NCBI RefSeq assembly: GCF_000219625.1
Contig: NC_018200.1
Span: 248,001-312,000, forward strand
DNA length: 64,000 nt
Direction: 5' to 3'
DNA from: Zymoseptoria tritici IPO323
Lineage: Eukaryota > Ascomycota > Dothideomycetes > Mycosphaerellales > Mycosphaerellaceae
The position numbers and the translations under genes were made by a program. The notes under the pieces are model-generated. The model was not told the DNA's origin, did not search any database, and saw only the letters and a program-made list of their open reading frames with translations. Shown here in pieces: positions 44,707-55,057 of the stretch (positions are counted from its first letter, which is position 1; every line of letters starts with the position of its first letter).

Positions 44707-45141
44707 ATGTTGCCAGCGCCCGTGCACGAAGACGATAGCATACGATATCGTGAGAGCAACAGCACAGAGGAGGACATCGAGGAAATGGAGGAGAGCCGGG
44801 GACTGTTGGACAAAAGTGGTGGTACCATGTCCGACGAAGAGGAGGAAGAAGACATCGACGACTCCGTAATACATGACATGGATCACTTCAAAACCTTCTC
44901 GCTCGCGTAGATCTCGTCGGTCGCTCGGCCGGCATATATGCAGTCCACGGGTCGTCTGGTTCACAGGATCGCCGGTCGCCGCGGCGGACGACTATTGCTG
45001 CTGTCGAAGGCGATGTCGAATGTTAGTGAGATGCTGCTGCTGCTAAGACGACATTACACTTCTTTCAGCAAAAAGTTGTTAGTGCTCGATCTGTGTCCTC
45101 CGCCCTCTCCCGAGACTCCACTTGGACAGGACCGTTTGTGA
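44707..45141 (+). pseudogene. Acidic protein frame with one TAG; relative of 26.5 kb
   Basis: ATG at 44707 ('MLPAPVHEDDSIRYRESNST') leads to a very acidic run ('GTMSDEEEEEDIDDSVIHDM') and TAG at 44908-44910; the same frame continues 'LVHRIAGRRGGRLLLLSKAM' to TGA at 45139. An overlapping frame from 45093 to 45383 ('WTGPFVKVEAAGKVRAGRRA') also looks coding and may be the true 3' part after an unseen splice. The NSTE-E/D-D block is shared with 26560-26640. Confidence 0.35.
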
Positions 45142-46284
45142 AGGTCGAGGCGGCCGGAAAAGTACGAGCGGGCAGGAGAGCTCGAGGTCGACGGTCGGAA
45201 GGTGAGGCATCAAAGCCAGAGCGCTGCCTGTCTCGCCGAGCCAGCGATGAGATCGATGACGCAGTCGAGAATCCTAAGTGGGTTGGTGGGATCCGTTGGC
45301 GTCGCTGGTCGTGCACGGTGTTGAAGTCCAACTCCAAACTCCAAGCGAATCGATGGCGGAAGGCTCAGGTCGATCGTGGTTAGCGAAACCCATGTCCGAT
45401 GGTGTCGCAGGCGTGGTGCTCGATTGGTGAAGTGATGAAGATCAAGCGGTAAGAGTGGTAAGGGTGCGAGGGAAGCGGAAGTGGATGTCTCGGTCGGTGA
45501 TTGCTCAGCACTCTCACAAAGAGAAAGAGACCAGGGCCCGACACTGCACGAGCCAATTCCAATCCCGACAGACGCCTACCCACGCACGCACATCTGCCGA
45601 GGGAAAGTCTCGTGCACTCCGATCATTCCCGCGATCATCTCCTCCGTCACTGTGCGCCTGCTGTGTTAGTGATCCATAATTGACTGCACATTAGACTGTC
45701 TTCAACTGTATCCTGCCACCTGAGGCATTTGCGTTTTGAAATACGATGCGGACATCTGATGTCGATGCCCGTTGTCGCAAGTCTTCACACCATCCGTGGA
45801 GACAGCTGCAGAGCCATGCACTTCGCGTGCGGCACCGACACCTCATCGCATCACAAAACGCCGAATTTATAACGCCCATTACACCAGCAGTGGAAGCAGC
45901 GCCGACGACCTATGTTCCGTTCAGCACCAAAGGAGGCAGCACAAGAGGAGCGCGGCTCGTTACAGTCTCAGACGAATCTGCAATAGCGAGCACGGCTTGA
46001 AGTGTAGATGAAGATGAGAGTCAACATCAAGAAAAGAATTGGACATGGATAAAGGAGGTTTGGACACGTCGGTTTGATTGGCTCGGAGCCAAGTTCCGCC
46101 AACCTGAAAGGCAGATGGAGGCCGGAAAAGCGAAACAACGCCTGAAACCTTGATCACACCTCAGCAGTCTGAGCAGTGCTCTATCCGGGATTCCGATACA
46201 CTCTGCACGCAGCCGCCCTTCCTATCGACTCCGCCTCCACGATCGTAAGACCATTTAGGAGACGAGGGGCCGGTCGACTTCCCA
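45142..46284. other. No gene supported beyond the overlap described at 45093-45383
   Basis: Short frames on both strands. Confidence 0.3.
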
Positions 46285-46773
46285 CTACATCCCGTCCATG
46301 CGCATTCTTTTACGGTGAAATCCTCCTGCTCCTCCTCTCGAGACACTGTCGCGCCGGTCCAAAGAAAGAACCGCAAACGCCGTGAGCCGTCCCGTCATCC
46401 TCCGCACTACAATCTCATCCGCTCGATGCCGCATATACCATGGACCCCATATATCGTGGACCGGAGATCGTGGCATGCAACCCGCCGCGGTATACATCCG
46501 ACCCTTCATATCCAATGCTTCTCGAATGTCCTCGCAGCAGCGTTGGCCGAGAGCTGTCCATGCAATCGAAAGCGTAGTGATCTTTCTGACACCATAGTGA
46601 ACGTCGTAGCGAGGATTCATCTTGTTTTGTTTGTTGAAGTGGGCCAAGATGTTGTTGTTAGCATACAGGCTGGCGGAAAATGACGCAAACTGGCGGAAAT
46701 TGGTCCAAACTTCGCGGTCTCCATCACCTAGCTTCGAGCATGAACCCAACGACAGCTTTGACGCACCCTGCAT
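46285..46773 (-). CDS. Unrecognised 162-residue protein
   Basis: ATG at complement 46773; ends in TAG at 46285. Mixed, well-balanced composition ('MNPRYDVHYGVRKITTLSIA', 'GQRCCEDIREALDMKGRMYT', 'HDIWGPWYMRHRADEIVVRR') typical of a folded protein. Just upstream another frame ('VSEKLKIEYDQGIVKVEVLT', 46790-46870) looks like its continuation, so an exon or frameshift may lie near 46760. No family recognised. Confidence 0.42.
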   Translation of the reverse strand: MQGASKLSLGSCSKLGDGDREVWTNFRQFASFSASLYANNNILAHFNKQNKMNPRYDVHYGVRKITTLSIAWTALGQRCCEDIREALDMKGRMYTAAGCMPRSPVHDIWGPWYMRHRADEIVVRRMTGRLTAFAVLSLDRRDSVSRGGAGGFHRKRMRMDGM

Positions 46774-47243
46774 GCTTCTTCGTCAGGACTTCCACTTTCA
46801 CTATGCCCTGGTCGTATTCTATCTTCAGCTTCTCCGATACCTCTCGGCATTTCCATCTTTCTCCTCTCCTCGATAGTATGCTTCTCCTCGGCCTCGACGG
46901 CGTAGGTTGCTGCTCAAATTACTTCCCGAGACATCGGATAGATAAAGGGATTCGTGGGGCGGCGTGGACAGCCACCATCGACCATCTCTTCCACTGCTTA
47001 GCGAGCTAGCCGAATACTCCCCGAGCAAGTCATGGCGCTCAAAGCGTAGAACATCCATTCCGTGTGGTTCGCGTGGTTTGTCATAGTAGTCGACATTTTG
47101 TTCTCGAAGGTATTTTTTCGGGTCGCGAGGTCATGTATATTTGAGCACCGAAATTTGATGTTCGACGTCTTGCTTAACACCCTGGCGCAGATCAGCGCTC
47201 TGTTTGTTAAGCGCTCTGTCAAGCATGTCGCTCAGGTTGGCTG
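46774..47243. other. Possible upstream part of the preceding gene, otherwise nothing
   Basis: See the 46790-46870 block; the remainder has only short frames. Confidence 0.3.
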
Positions 47244-47495
47244 CTAAGCATGTCGGCGCCACTTCTGATGGTCATCGGCGAGTTCCTGCCTGGACTGTTC
47301 GGTATGGGTTTTGTAACGCTGCTCAAAGGCTTCGTACTTGTGTTCGATGGCGGCGATGTCTTCGTGTGTCTTCAGCCGCGTCTTCAGCTCTCGAAACTCT
47401 GTCTCGAAGACGGCGCGGCGCGGCGGATGTTGGCATGGCGAGACGTCGGCTGTGGAGTTGTGAGGTGGGCTGGGGTTGCCGTCACTTGTTCTCAC
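47244..47495 (-). CDS. Coiled-coil coding fragment
   Basis: Minus-strand frame with a long charged helix ('ETEFRELKTRLKTHEDIAAI', 'EHKYEAFEQRYKTHTEQSRQ') ending in TAG. It begins with GTG, so an upstream exon is likely. No family recognised. Confidence 0.32.
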   Translation of the reverse strand: MRTSDGNPSPPHNSTADVSPCQHPPRRAVFETEFRELKTRLKTHEDIAAIEHKYEAFEQRYKTHTEQSRQELADDHQKWRRHA

Positions 47496-48039
47496 CCTGC
47501 ATCGCGTCGCGTGGGTGTTCTTTTTCCTTCAAGCCGCGAATTACCTTACCGCAAACATCATCACTGCCAGCTACCTCTCCTACCACGACATCGGCGCCGG
47601 CAGTGTAAGGTATCTCCGAAAATGAGAAGCCGCAGCCTTTCGTCTTCGCCAGGTGGAAAGTCCAAACCCGGACCATCTGCGAGAAGATGCCACCTTGGCG
47701 GAGAAAATGGCTTGAACAGGTCAGAAGCGCCATGTCCAAGTGGGAAGAGGCGAATCGCATCGGAGACAAGGGGAATATATACATGCAACGACCAGGCTGA
47801 ATCATGGCAAGATGAAGGGATGGCGCAAGATGGAGGGAGGCAGCAAGACAAAGCAAACATTCGATCGAGGAGACGAGAGGCATGGATACGAAGCACAATG
47901 AACCATTCACAATCTGCTCCGACCTGCCCTCTATGGACGTTTGCGAAACAACAGTCGAGGACACCCGCTTTTAAAGTCCTTCCATCTCTTCATTCATCCA
48001 AACTCAGATCAACACAATACTCTCTTCCTTGATGCGTAC
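47496..48039. other. Ambiguous frames on both strands
   Basis: A 260-codon plus-strand frame (47250-48032) and a 160-codon minus-strand frame overlap; neither is convincing. Confidence 0.3.
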
Positions 48040-48783
48040 TCAACACTCTCTACCATTAAGCACGAGCAAAACCATCTCCTCCCTCTTGGACTTCAACTTG
48101 GCCCCGAGTCTCTCTACCTCGACCTTCCTCGCAGCGATTCTCTTGACCAGCGCCTCACGTCGCTCGTAGAGCTCGTTCAGCCTGGCGGTGTACCGCTTGG
48201 CCTCAAGGTACTGCGCGGGTCTGGCGGTTGCGTTGGAGACACGGCCTGGAGCTGGGGCAAGGCGGATGTCAGCGAGACGTTCGAGAGGCACCATGGAGGA
48301 GAACACACCAGGCTTGCTCGGGCGAGAAGTGTTGTTTGGTTCGGTCTCGACCTTGCCCGCAATGACTGGAGCAGGAGGAGTCTTGTGCTCATCGGCGCCA
48401 GCCGCCGAGGTCGCTTTGCGTATATGATCGTTCGAGCGGACCTGAGGGATCGGCGTGGCGTACGCATTCTCCAGACGAGCAAGGGAGTCTTCGTCGTCGT
48501 CGTTGTCGCCGCTGTCGCCATCGTCGATGGCCTTCGCGTCCTCTCCTTGTACCACCTCTTCGACGTCCTCCTCTTCGTTTTCCTCTTCGGCCATGTCAGT
48601 CGTCTCCTTCCACAACTCTCCCACCTCTCGCGCCAAAACGTCCACCTCCTTCGCCGTTGCCGCACGTCCATCGCCACCCTTCTTCACCCCCAAATACTTC
48701 TGAATCAAAATCTTGCCTACCCGGAACGCCAGTTCTTGCACCTCCACTACCCATTGTCTCCTTGTATTGTTCAAGTCCTTCAA
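48040..48783 (-). CDS. Unrecognised coiled-coil protein with acidic centre
   Basis: 248 codons ending in TGA. It opens 'LNNTRRQWVVEVQELAFRVG', has an acidic middle ('EEENEEEDVEEVVQGEDAKA'), a Pro-rich linker and a C-terminal basic coiled coil ('YTARLNELYERREALVKRIA', then 'ERLGAKLKSKREEMV'). The frame begins with TTG just after a TAG; the first ATG is about 60 codons in, so either the start codon was lost (ATG to TTG) or a first exon lies within or beyond the 18-bp minisatellite. Divergent to the gene at 49171. Confidence 0.45.
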   Translation of the reverse strand: MKDLNNTRRQWVVEVQELAFRVGKILIQKYLGVKKGGDGRAATAKEVDVLAREVGELWKETTDMAEEENEEEDVEEVVQGEDAKAIDDGDSGDNDDDEDSLARLENAYATPIPQVRSNDHIRKATSAAGADEHKTPPAPVIAGKVETEPNNTSRPSKPGVFSSMVPLERLADIRLAPAPGRVSNATARPAQYLEAKRYTARLNELYERREALVKRIAARKVEVERLGAKLKSKREEMVLLVLNGREC

Positions 48784-48829
48784 CGTCGACCTTTGATTCT
48801 ACATCTCTGCCAATCCAGCATTACCCCTG

Positions 48830-49092
48830 GATCCAGCATTACTCCTGGGTCCAGCATCGCCTCTGATTCTAGCATACCTCCTGAATCCAGCATACCTCCT
48901 GGATCCAGCATCACCTCTGATTCCAGCATCACCTTTCATTCCAGCATCGCCCTCGATTCCAGCATTGGCTCTGATTCCAGCCTCGCCCCTGGTTCTAGCA
49001 TCGCTCCTCGTCCCAGCATCGCTCCTAATCTTGGCATTGCTCTTCGTCCTAGCATTGCTCTTAATCTTAACATAGCAGTCTCGATCTTAACA
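48830..49092. repeat. 18-bp minisatellite, about 15 copies
   Basis: Units of the type CRCCTCTGATTCCAGCAT. Both strands stay open in one frame: plus encodes a Ser-Ser-Ile-x-x-x hexapeptide, minus a Met-Leu-Glu-x-x-x hexapeptide. Identity is highest in the centre and decays towards 49092. Confidence 0.9.
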
Positions 49093-49170
49093 TGTACTAA
49101 TACATCCCTTCGACTCTCTGCATCCCCTTTTGCACCCTTTCCACATCTCAACACCATCACCAACACAGCC

Positions 49171-50683
49171 ATGTCTTCCGAGGACGATCTCCGCTCTTTC
49201 ATTCGTACCTGGGATGACGGCAATGGCTCAGCCACTGACGACGACGACGATTTCGAACGCTCCACCAACCGCCACCGACTCCGCAGCACTGCTAACCTCA
49301 CCAAGGACGACATTCAAGAGCTCGGCTTGCCGGATGATCACAACGACGGTAGCTCTGCGATCAAGTCCAAAGATGAGTCGCCCAAAGATAAGTCGCGTGT
49401 ATGTACACTCATACCCTTCTTTCATTGGGTGGAATATGTTGATTAACAGGACATGTATAGAGATACGGCAACTGTTCGGCCAAGCAAGTGCTCGACGGCA
49501 AGCGCTTGACCTTCTCGTCGGACTTCGTTCGCAGAGCTCTTGCCTGGTGTGCCAGAAATCAGGTCTCAGCGCACTGTCTCCCTCGCAGATCAACGGAGAT
49601 AATCGAGTTCGTTTTCTGTCCTATCAACTATCGATCGTTTTGCTAACTCTGACAAACAGATACGTGTACGCCGTGGGTTGGGACGTCTCCGACGGAGCAT
49701 TATTTGAGGTTCTAGGGAAGAAGCTTCTTAGCTGGACCCAGCGCTGGGTGACGAACAAAAACCTCTCTCTAGGTATGATGGAAGAGAAAATCGATCCCAC
49801 CAAGATGACCAAGATCGAGTGGACCAGCGTTTGGGTACGTTTACTTCGGTCAAAAACATATCTACCTCTTCTCAAAACTAACTTCATCCTTTTCTAGGCT
49901 GCTTATACTGAAGCTTGGACCGACCCCGAGTTCGAGTTTGTCTTAGAACACACCTCTCCAAAAGCCCCCAAGGGTATGGAGAATTTGCTACCCCGACAGC
50001 CCATTCCACATCCGTGGAAGTCTCCTGCTGCGTTAGTCGAGGCGGCAGCCGAGTATCGCGACCTTTTCGGTTACACTCCGCCTGCCGAGAAGAAGAAAAC
50101 TCTCCAGAAGACGACCACAGCCCAGGTTACAGCCGCCTTAGCTGAGAAGAACAAGCAGAAGCTCGCCCAAGCCAACTCCGTCCAGAAGACTCATACCGTG
50201 CCCATCCAGAGCAAGACCCTCTTAACTAAGAAGAACAAGCAAACCCACTATCTCACTCCCGCCCCCGCCGCGAAGAAGGGAGTCGACTTTATCTAGGAGA
50301 CTAAGAAAGCATGCCTCGCCCGAGCAGCACTTGTCCCTCACCGCCACTATTCCCTTCGCGACCTCTTCGCCGGCGTCATCGCCGACGACTCCTTCGTCGA
50401 GTGGTTCTTGAAGCCCGGCTCCACACCCATCACCCCCTCCCAGGCCGCCCTCTTCACCTACGTTAAGAACCATCCCGTTTTCGCGTCTTGGTGGCCGCAG
50501 CAGATCGAGGCGAATAAGGCGAAGCTGAAGGCCGATGCGATCGAGGAGGGAGTAGCGTAGGAGAAGGAGATGGCGCCGCCAGGTGTGGTGAAGAAGATGG
50601 TCAAGGCCAAGAAGGCGAAGAAGACTGGGAAGAGAGGGGGTGGAGGAGACGCTGGTATGACGAAGACAGTCGTCGATATTTGA
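49171..50683 (+). pseudogene. Four-exon unrecognised gene with two in-frame TAG codons
   Basis: Exons 49171-49398, 49461-49606, 49660-49834 and 49898-50683; introns of 62, 53 and 63 nt use GTATGT, GTTCGT and GTACGT donors, with GATTAAC, GCTAAC and ACTAAC branch sites and TATAG, ACAG and CTAG acceptors. All phases agree, giving 444 codons. Exon 1 is acidic ('ATDDDDDFERSTNRHR'); the middle reads 'RLTFSSDFVRRALAWCARNQ' and 'YAVGWDVSDGALFEVLGKKL'; the C-terminus reads 'LFAGVIADDSFVEWFLKPGS', 'FASWWPQQIEANKAKLKADA' and a Lys-rich tail. The only faults are TAG at 50294-50296 and 50558-50560, each a possible CAG or TGG change. Nuclear location is a guess from the basic tail. The gene may be recently dead, or the TAGs may be read through. 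Confidence 0.6.
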
Positions 50684-50938
50684 GAGAAGGGAGTATGGAA
50701 CCTTTCTTGAAGAATGCATGTGGTACACGAGTGATGCATACAGCTATGGCCAACGAGATGGAGGAAGCTTTTTTTTTGGCGGAGGAGAGATGGCAGTCAT
50801 TCCTCTTGACGACTTAACGATCTGCGAGACGTTGCTACCTTATCGAAGCAATGAAATGACCTTGACGAACAAAAACACTTTCCATCGCAGACTTGAGATG
50901 CCCTTGTCTTTGTCATGTCCAGGTTCTGCGGAATGAGT

Positions 50939-51404
50939 TCATTGCTTGCTTACTTGTCCTGCAGACGCGGATGTGGCATTGCGACAGTTGCGTTGCTTCT
51001 GCTCGAGCGCTCTTGTCTGTATTGGATTAGAGAGAGTGAATGGCATAGGAGAGCGCGAGGATGCTGTTCTCGGAGGAGGGCGACGACGAAATGAACCACG
51101 TGGCGTTGTTTTGACCTCCTGAGCTTGGACGGAAGACGATTCCCAGTCATCGGTCCATGAACGGTTCCTTGATGGACGGAAAGCCCGTATTACTGGCCAG
51201 CCTGCGGCACACATGTCTTCAACCCACTGCGGCAATGGTACCTCCTCCTCTCGGACAAATACAAGTCAAGCAGTATCGCCGACGATAAGACTCCTGGGAT
51301 CGGGAGGGTGAGACTCGTATCGAGGGCACCCTCTCACCTGCGGTCGTGAGTAAGAGACCGTAATCTCGGTTCTGTTTGGCCACTATGATTCGCCTGCAAG
51401 CCAT
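50939..51404 (-). CDS. Unrecognised two-exon protein, 125 residues
   Basis: ATG at complement 51404 ('MACRRIIVAKQNRDYGLL'). A GTGAGA donor after 51338 and an acceptor at 51250 (TTGTCCGAG, with a TTGAC branch) remove 88 nt and keep the frame. Exon 2 reads 'VPLPQWVEDMCAAGWPVIRA' and 'RNRSWTDDWESSSVQAQEVK', then a Ser/Arg-rich end to TAG. No damage needed. No family recognised. Confidence 0.42.
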
Positions 51405-51625
51405 GTGAGTAATAAGCTATATCTGCGACCAGCTAGAAGAGGTTCCTAAGGAGACTGCTCACCATCACTCGGGAAGCCTGTCCTATTGCTGTAATTCGTA
51501 GTGAGTCGGAGCGCCTTTCCCGTTGTAACAGGGATGGCTTGTACACGTACGGCGGTGGTGTGGTGGTGGAGTCGATATGTAGGGGTACCCTAAGTATATA
51601 GGCGATAACGAAGCGGAGGTCGACG

Positions 51626-52012
51626 TTAGTAGTAGTATCGGCGGTGCCGTGGAACTTGTTTTGTGAACGGCGGGGTGCAGATCTTCTTCAATACATCAGT
51701 CCGAACGCCTGCACTGATCTGGATACTACCTCCTCTCGACACCACTACTCCTCCAAAGAACCGCTCAGTCCACTCCCCCTTCTCCCGTCCCTTCTACCCC
51801 GCCCACTTCCTCCCGCGATATCCCATCTCTTCCAACGACGCTACCCTCCTCGCCTCGTCCGCCTTCAGCATCGCCTGGTCCGCCTTCAGCGTGGCGTAGT
51901 CCGCCTTCTGCTTCGCCACCAGGAGTTCGTTTTGCGCGGCGCGGGCGATGTCGTGGGACTGTTGGGCCTATTCTTCCGCGGATCGAGGGGTGGAGGTTTT
52001 GCGGGGAGCCAT
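51626..52012 (-). pseudogene. Coiled-coil protein with two in-frame TAG codons
   Basis: ATG at complement 52012 ('MAPRKTSTPRSAEE'), TAG at 51968-51970, then an Ala/Lys-rich coiled coil ('LLVAKQKADYATLKADQAML'), 'SLEEMGYRGRKWAG', TAG at 51794-51796, then 'GEWTERFFGGVVVSRGGSIQ' to TAA at 51626. 128 codons, all in one frame. Both stops suit CAG or TGG changed by RIP. Function unknown. Confidence 0.5.
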
Positions 52013-52594
52013 GATTGGGTCTCGGACGGACTCTGCGGATAAAGAAAGTTGGCGTACGGGAGATTTGTGGGAGGTGGGGATGAAGTGGTGCCTTTGCAAG
52101 CGATGTTGACCGAAAGAGGAAGAATGGCGGGTCGCGGAGGTTCGTCGCGTGTTGTTTGTTTTTGCTGTGGTGTATTATTCCTTTCTTGTATGTCTGCTAT
52201 TAATAACGATAGCAAATCCGAAGAGCAAAGTTCTGTAGGCAGGGAGAAAAAAGAAGAGGAGCTTTTTACCCCGTTTGGATTCCCAGACTGACTTCACGGC
52301 ACCCTGCATACCGCTTCGATCCGCCGAGTCGGAGCGACCAAGACAGCGGACGTTGCCATCTCCCGTGGGCTTGTCTGCCTGAAGCGAACAAAGAAACAGC
52401 GAAGATGACGATGCGGGAGTGGGCAAAAGGGGCACCTCGGTCGTTACCTTACTCTTCCGTTCGATCTGCTGCAGTTTGCTGCAGTACCTTAGCTTAGCGT
52501 TTCCGCTTTCGTGTTGGCGAAAAATGCGCAGGCTGGGCAGCTCTGGAGCACAGGTCTTCTAGGAGATTTGTTGACTGCTATTAGTACTCGCCCC
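52013..52594. other. Nothing recognised
   Basis: Short frames only. Confidence 0.3.
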
Positions 52595-52963
52595 CTTTGC
52601 CTATGCGAAGCACTAGGCGCGAGGCGTAGAGCAGGGACAGGTCGCTCGCCCGGGCTGCTTGGGCGTGTGAGCTTGCCTGTGGACTTTCTAGTTGCAGTGT
52701 TTAGGTTGTTTCTTGTTAATCACGGCAATGGCTTTGTTCTGCGGTCTGACTTCGATATACGGCTCATCGTCGCTCGCCGCGCGGCCTACGGCCGTTGTAG
52801 TTTCCTTTGCCCGTGCGGGGCTCGGCGCGCAAGGCGTGGAACAGGACTTGGTCGCTCGCTCGGACGGCGTGGGCGTATAAGCTTGCCAGTCGAATTCCAA
52901 GTAGTACGCAGGCTGTCTTCTCGTCGATCACTACAAAAGCCTTCGATATGCGGCTCATCGTCG
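52595..52963. repeat. Two diverged tandem copies of about 160-190 bp
   Basis: About 52595-52770 and 52803-52963 align: both contain CTTCGATATRCGGCTCATCG (52750 and 52941), a block near GCAGGC/ACAGGC and TAAGCTTGCC or TGAGCTTGCC, and AGGCGTRGARCAGG. They encode repeated 'DEPHIEG/DEPYIEV' on the minus strand at the end of the next feature. Confidence 0.6.
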
Positions 52964-53613
52964 ATTGTTTGCAAGAGTCCGTACCGCTATCTGGCAAGTC
53001 TGCGCCTGGGTTCCTTATAAGGCCACGGGACAGCTCGCCGTCGTCGTTGTCGCTCTGCATCTCGAGGTCCAACCTAAGGAAATGCTGCGCGGAGTTTTTC
53101 AGGCGATCTGCAGCCGGGCTGGCGGCTGGTATTGAGCAGATTTTGTCTTGGGAGGCCGACGAGCTGTTTCTGTTTGAACGGTGGATAGCCGAGCCGGGCA
53201 AGCACTCTTCGAGAGGCAATGCAGGGGGAGTAGACCTAGACCAATCGTCGTCGCAACCTCGCACCGGAGGTTGAGGTTGTCAAGACGCTGTCGGTCTTTT
53301 CTCTTCAATGTGGACATGTACCTTGATGAGACAAGCGGCGAATGTAGATGGCATGCATTCTTTTTGTCTGTGCGGAGTTGTACCTCTCTCGCCATCTTCT
53401 TGTCCGCGAGGAGCTTGCTTTGTCCCAGCCCTTTCCTAATATTGCTTCCTCGATTCTTTTCCCCGGCACTACCTCGACCGATATACTCTTCCGGCCTACA
53501 TCGGCGGCACTTGGTACAGTCCATCGACGCGGCATTACGCCTAAACCTACGCCAAACCAAACGGAAAGACTGCGAGTACTCCCAGAGCTATGCTCCGGTC
53601 TCTCGCGTTTCAT
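52764..53613 (-). pseudogene. Unrecognised protein in pieces, possibly continuing 53640-53981
   Basis: From the right: 'WTIIRKVDETRETGA', TAG, then 'WRRFRRNAASMDCTKCRRCR' and 'GLGQSKLLADKKMAREVQLR' (to 53099). A shifted frame from about 53260 continues 'PLEECLPGSAIHRSNRNSSS' and 'SKAFVVIDEKTACVLLGIRL' to 52764. Basic, with a Cys pair near 'CTKCRRC'. Together with the ORF at 53640-53981 these look like one gene broken by a TAG and two shifts or by unrecognised introns. Confidence 0.35.
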
Positions 53614-53639
53614 CCACTTTCCGGATAATGGTCCAGGCG

Positions 53640-53981
53640 CTAGTATCCCGTACTCTCATCTTTCCGGAACCGCCCTATGTCGTCCCTTACCTCGCAAAGC
53701 ATCTCCCTTGTCCTCCGATCCCGCTCCTCCAGTCCCTTCTCTTCAGCCTTGAGATTCAAGACGCGGGCGGTCTCTCGTAGCACATCATCGGAGATGTATT
53801 CCGGCCGCATGCGACGAGTGTAGAGGAGTGCCGCTTTGCGCTGCACGAGGCGAATAGTCCGGCGAGCGGTATCGTCCCGCTGATCGGTAAGAAGGGTCTC
53901 GGTGTCGAGGAGGGCGTAGTAGCGGGAAACGAGGACACGTTGGGTATCGAGGTCGTCTTCGGTGCTCGGTGAGCGGGACAT
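53640..53981 (-). CDS. Unrecognised 113-residue helical protein or exon
   Basis: ATG at complement 53981 ('MSRSPSTEDDLDTQRVLV'), then alternating charged helices ('RTIRLVQRKAALLYTRRMRP', 'ISDDVLRETARVLNLKAEEK') to TAG at 53640. Strong coding character. Probably the N-terminus of the broken gene continuing to the left. Confidence 0.45.
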   Translation of the reverse strand: MSRSPSTEDDLDTQRVLVSRYYALLDTETLLTDQRDDTARRTIRLVQRKAALLYTRRMRPEYISDDVLRETARVLNLKAEEKGLEERDRRTREMLCEVRDDIGRFRKDESTGY

Positions 53982-54120
53982 TTTTCGTGGCGGGTCGAGA
54001 TTTGTTGTTGCCGGTGTGAGGTATTACCTTAGCAAGGACAGAGCAAAATCCAGAATATCTCAGGTAGGAAATGGGCGCTTTGTTTGATCAGGCGGGATTC
54101 GAATTGGATGCCCGCATGCG

Positions 54121-54240
54121 GTTGTCTTGACTTTGGCTTGCTGCATTGTCTTGACTTGGGTGACTTGCATTGTCTTGACTTGGGTGATTTGCATTGTCTT
54201 GACTTGGGTGATTTGCAATGTCTTGACCTGGGTGATTTGC
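54121..54240. repeat. 24-bp tandem repeat, 5 copies
   Basis: Units of the type ATTGTCTTGACTTGGGTGAT + TTGC; the minus strand encodes a repeated octapeptide (Q-I-T-Q-V-K-T-M). Confidence 0.9.
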
Positions 54241-54713
54241 AATGCTGAGACTTTGATGTCTACGGAACCCGCGCTGCCAAGACCAATTCTACGCGCAACG
54301 TGCTGGCTGCTACAGAGTAGAGCTTCCCTTACTCCCGAGTCATTCGAGGATCAATCAGCTCAGAACTAGTGAAGCTGAGCTAGACAGGGCAGCATAGCAT
54401 TCTTTCATCTCTTTCTGAAGATAACTCCGACTCAATACCTCGTGCACTGGAAAGGATCTCCGAGATCAGAGCTGCAGTAGCTAACTTCCACCACAAACGC
54501 CCCAAGTTGTCCATTCACGTCGCCTTCAAACCACCGCCAGGTCGGGTGCCAAACGAGACTCGTCACTCAGGACAACATCTCGCTGGCACCTGACCCATAG
54601 CCCGCAACGCTGCCACTTTACTGTGTCGGAGGCCTGTGGCATGCGCTTTCACATCCTCGCTCTCCCAGTTGGCTTCGGCCGTGTGCAGAATTGGTTTGAC
54701 TGCGCGCGTTGAC
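54241..54713. other. Nothing recognised
   Basis: Short frames only. Confidence 0.3.
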
Positions 54714-55001
54714 ATGGAGCAACACGAGCCTGCTTCGAGGAGTGACTCTGTGGATGGAAGTCAGCCCATGGATCCGGCTGAGCCGTCGGAACAACATCAA
54801 CAGCACCGGACGAACATCAGCAGCGACAATGGTTAACGCGTTCACAGTGGCACACACGCCGCTCAACAAGCGCCAGGTCGATGAAAGCCTCCGCGAGCTA
54901 GTGTTTCGCTGCACAAACCAAAGGGAAGCAAGTTCGCTGCGCTGCTCGCACTCCGAGAGGAAGGTCAGCATTACGAGTAGAACTTTGAAACCTCCTGCTA
55001 A
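54714..55001 (+). pseudogene. Unrecognised protein with TAA, TGA and TAG
   Basis: ATG at 54714 ('MEQHEPASRSDSVDGSQPMD'), TAA at 54834, 'VHSGTHAAQQAPGR', TGA at 54882, 'KPKGSKFAALLALREEGQHY', TAG at 54978, TAA at 54999. One frame throughout. The 'KFAALLALREEGQHYE' helix is convincing. Family unknown. Confidence 0.35.
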
Positions 55002-55057
55002 CGATGCACAACCTCCGCCTACCCTCCCTCCGTCTGGTCACAGCTTGCTGTCCCAAC

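Noticed and set aside
47941..49446. 501-codon plus-strand frame
   Set aside because: It is antisense to the coiled-coil gene at 48040-48783, then runs through the 18-bp repeat and into exon 1 of the next gene.
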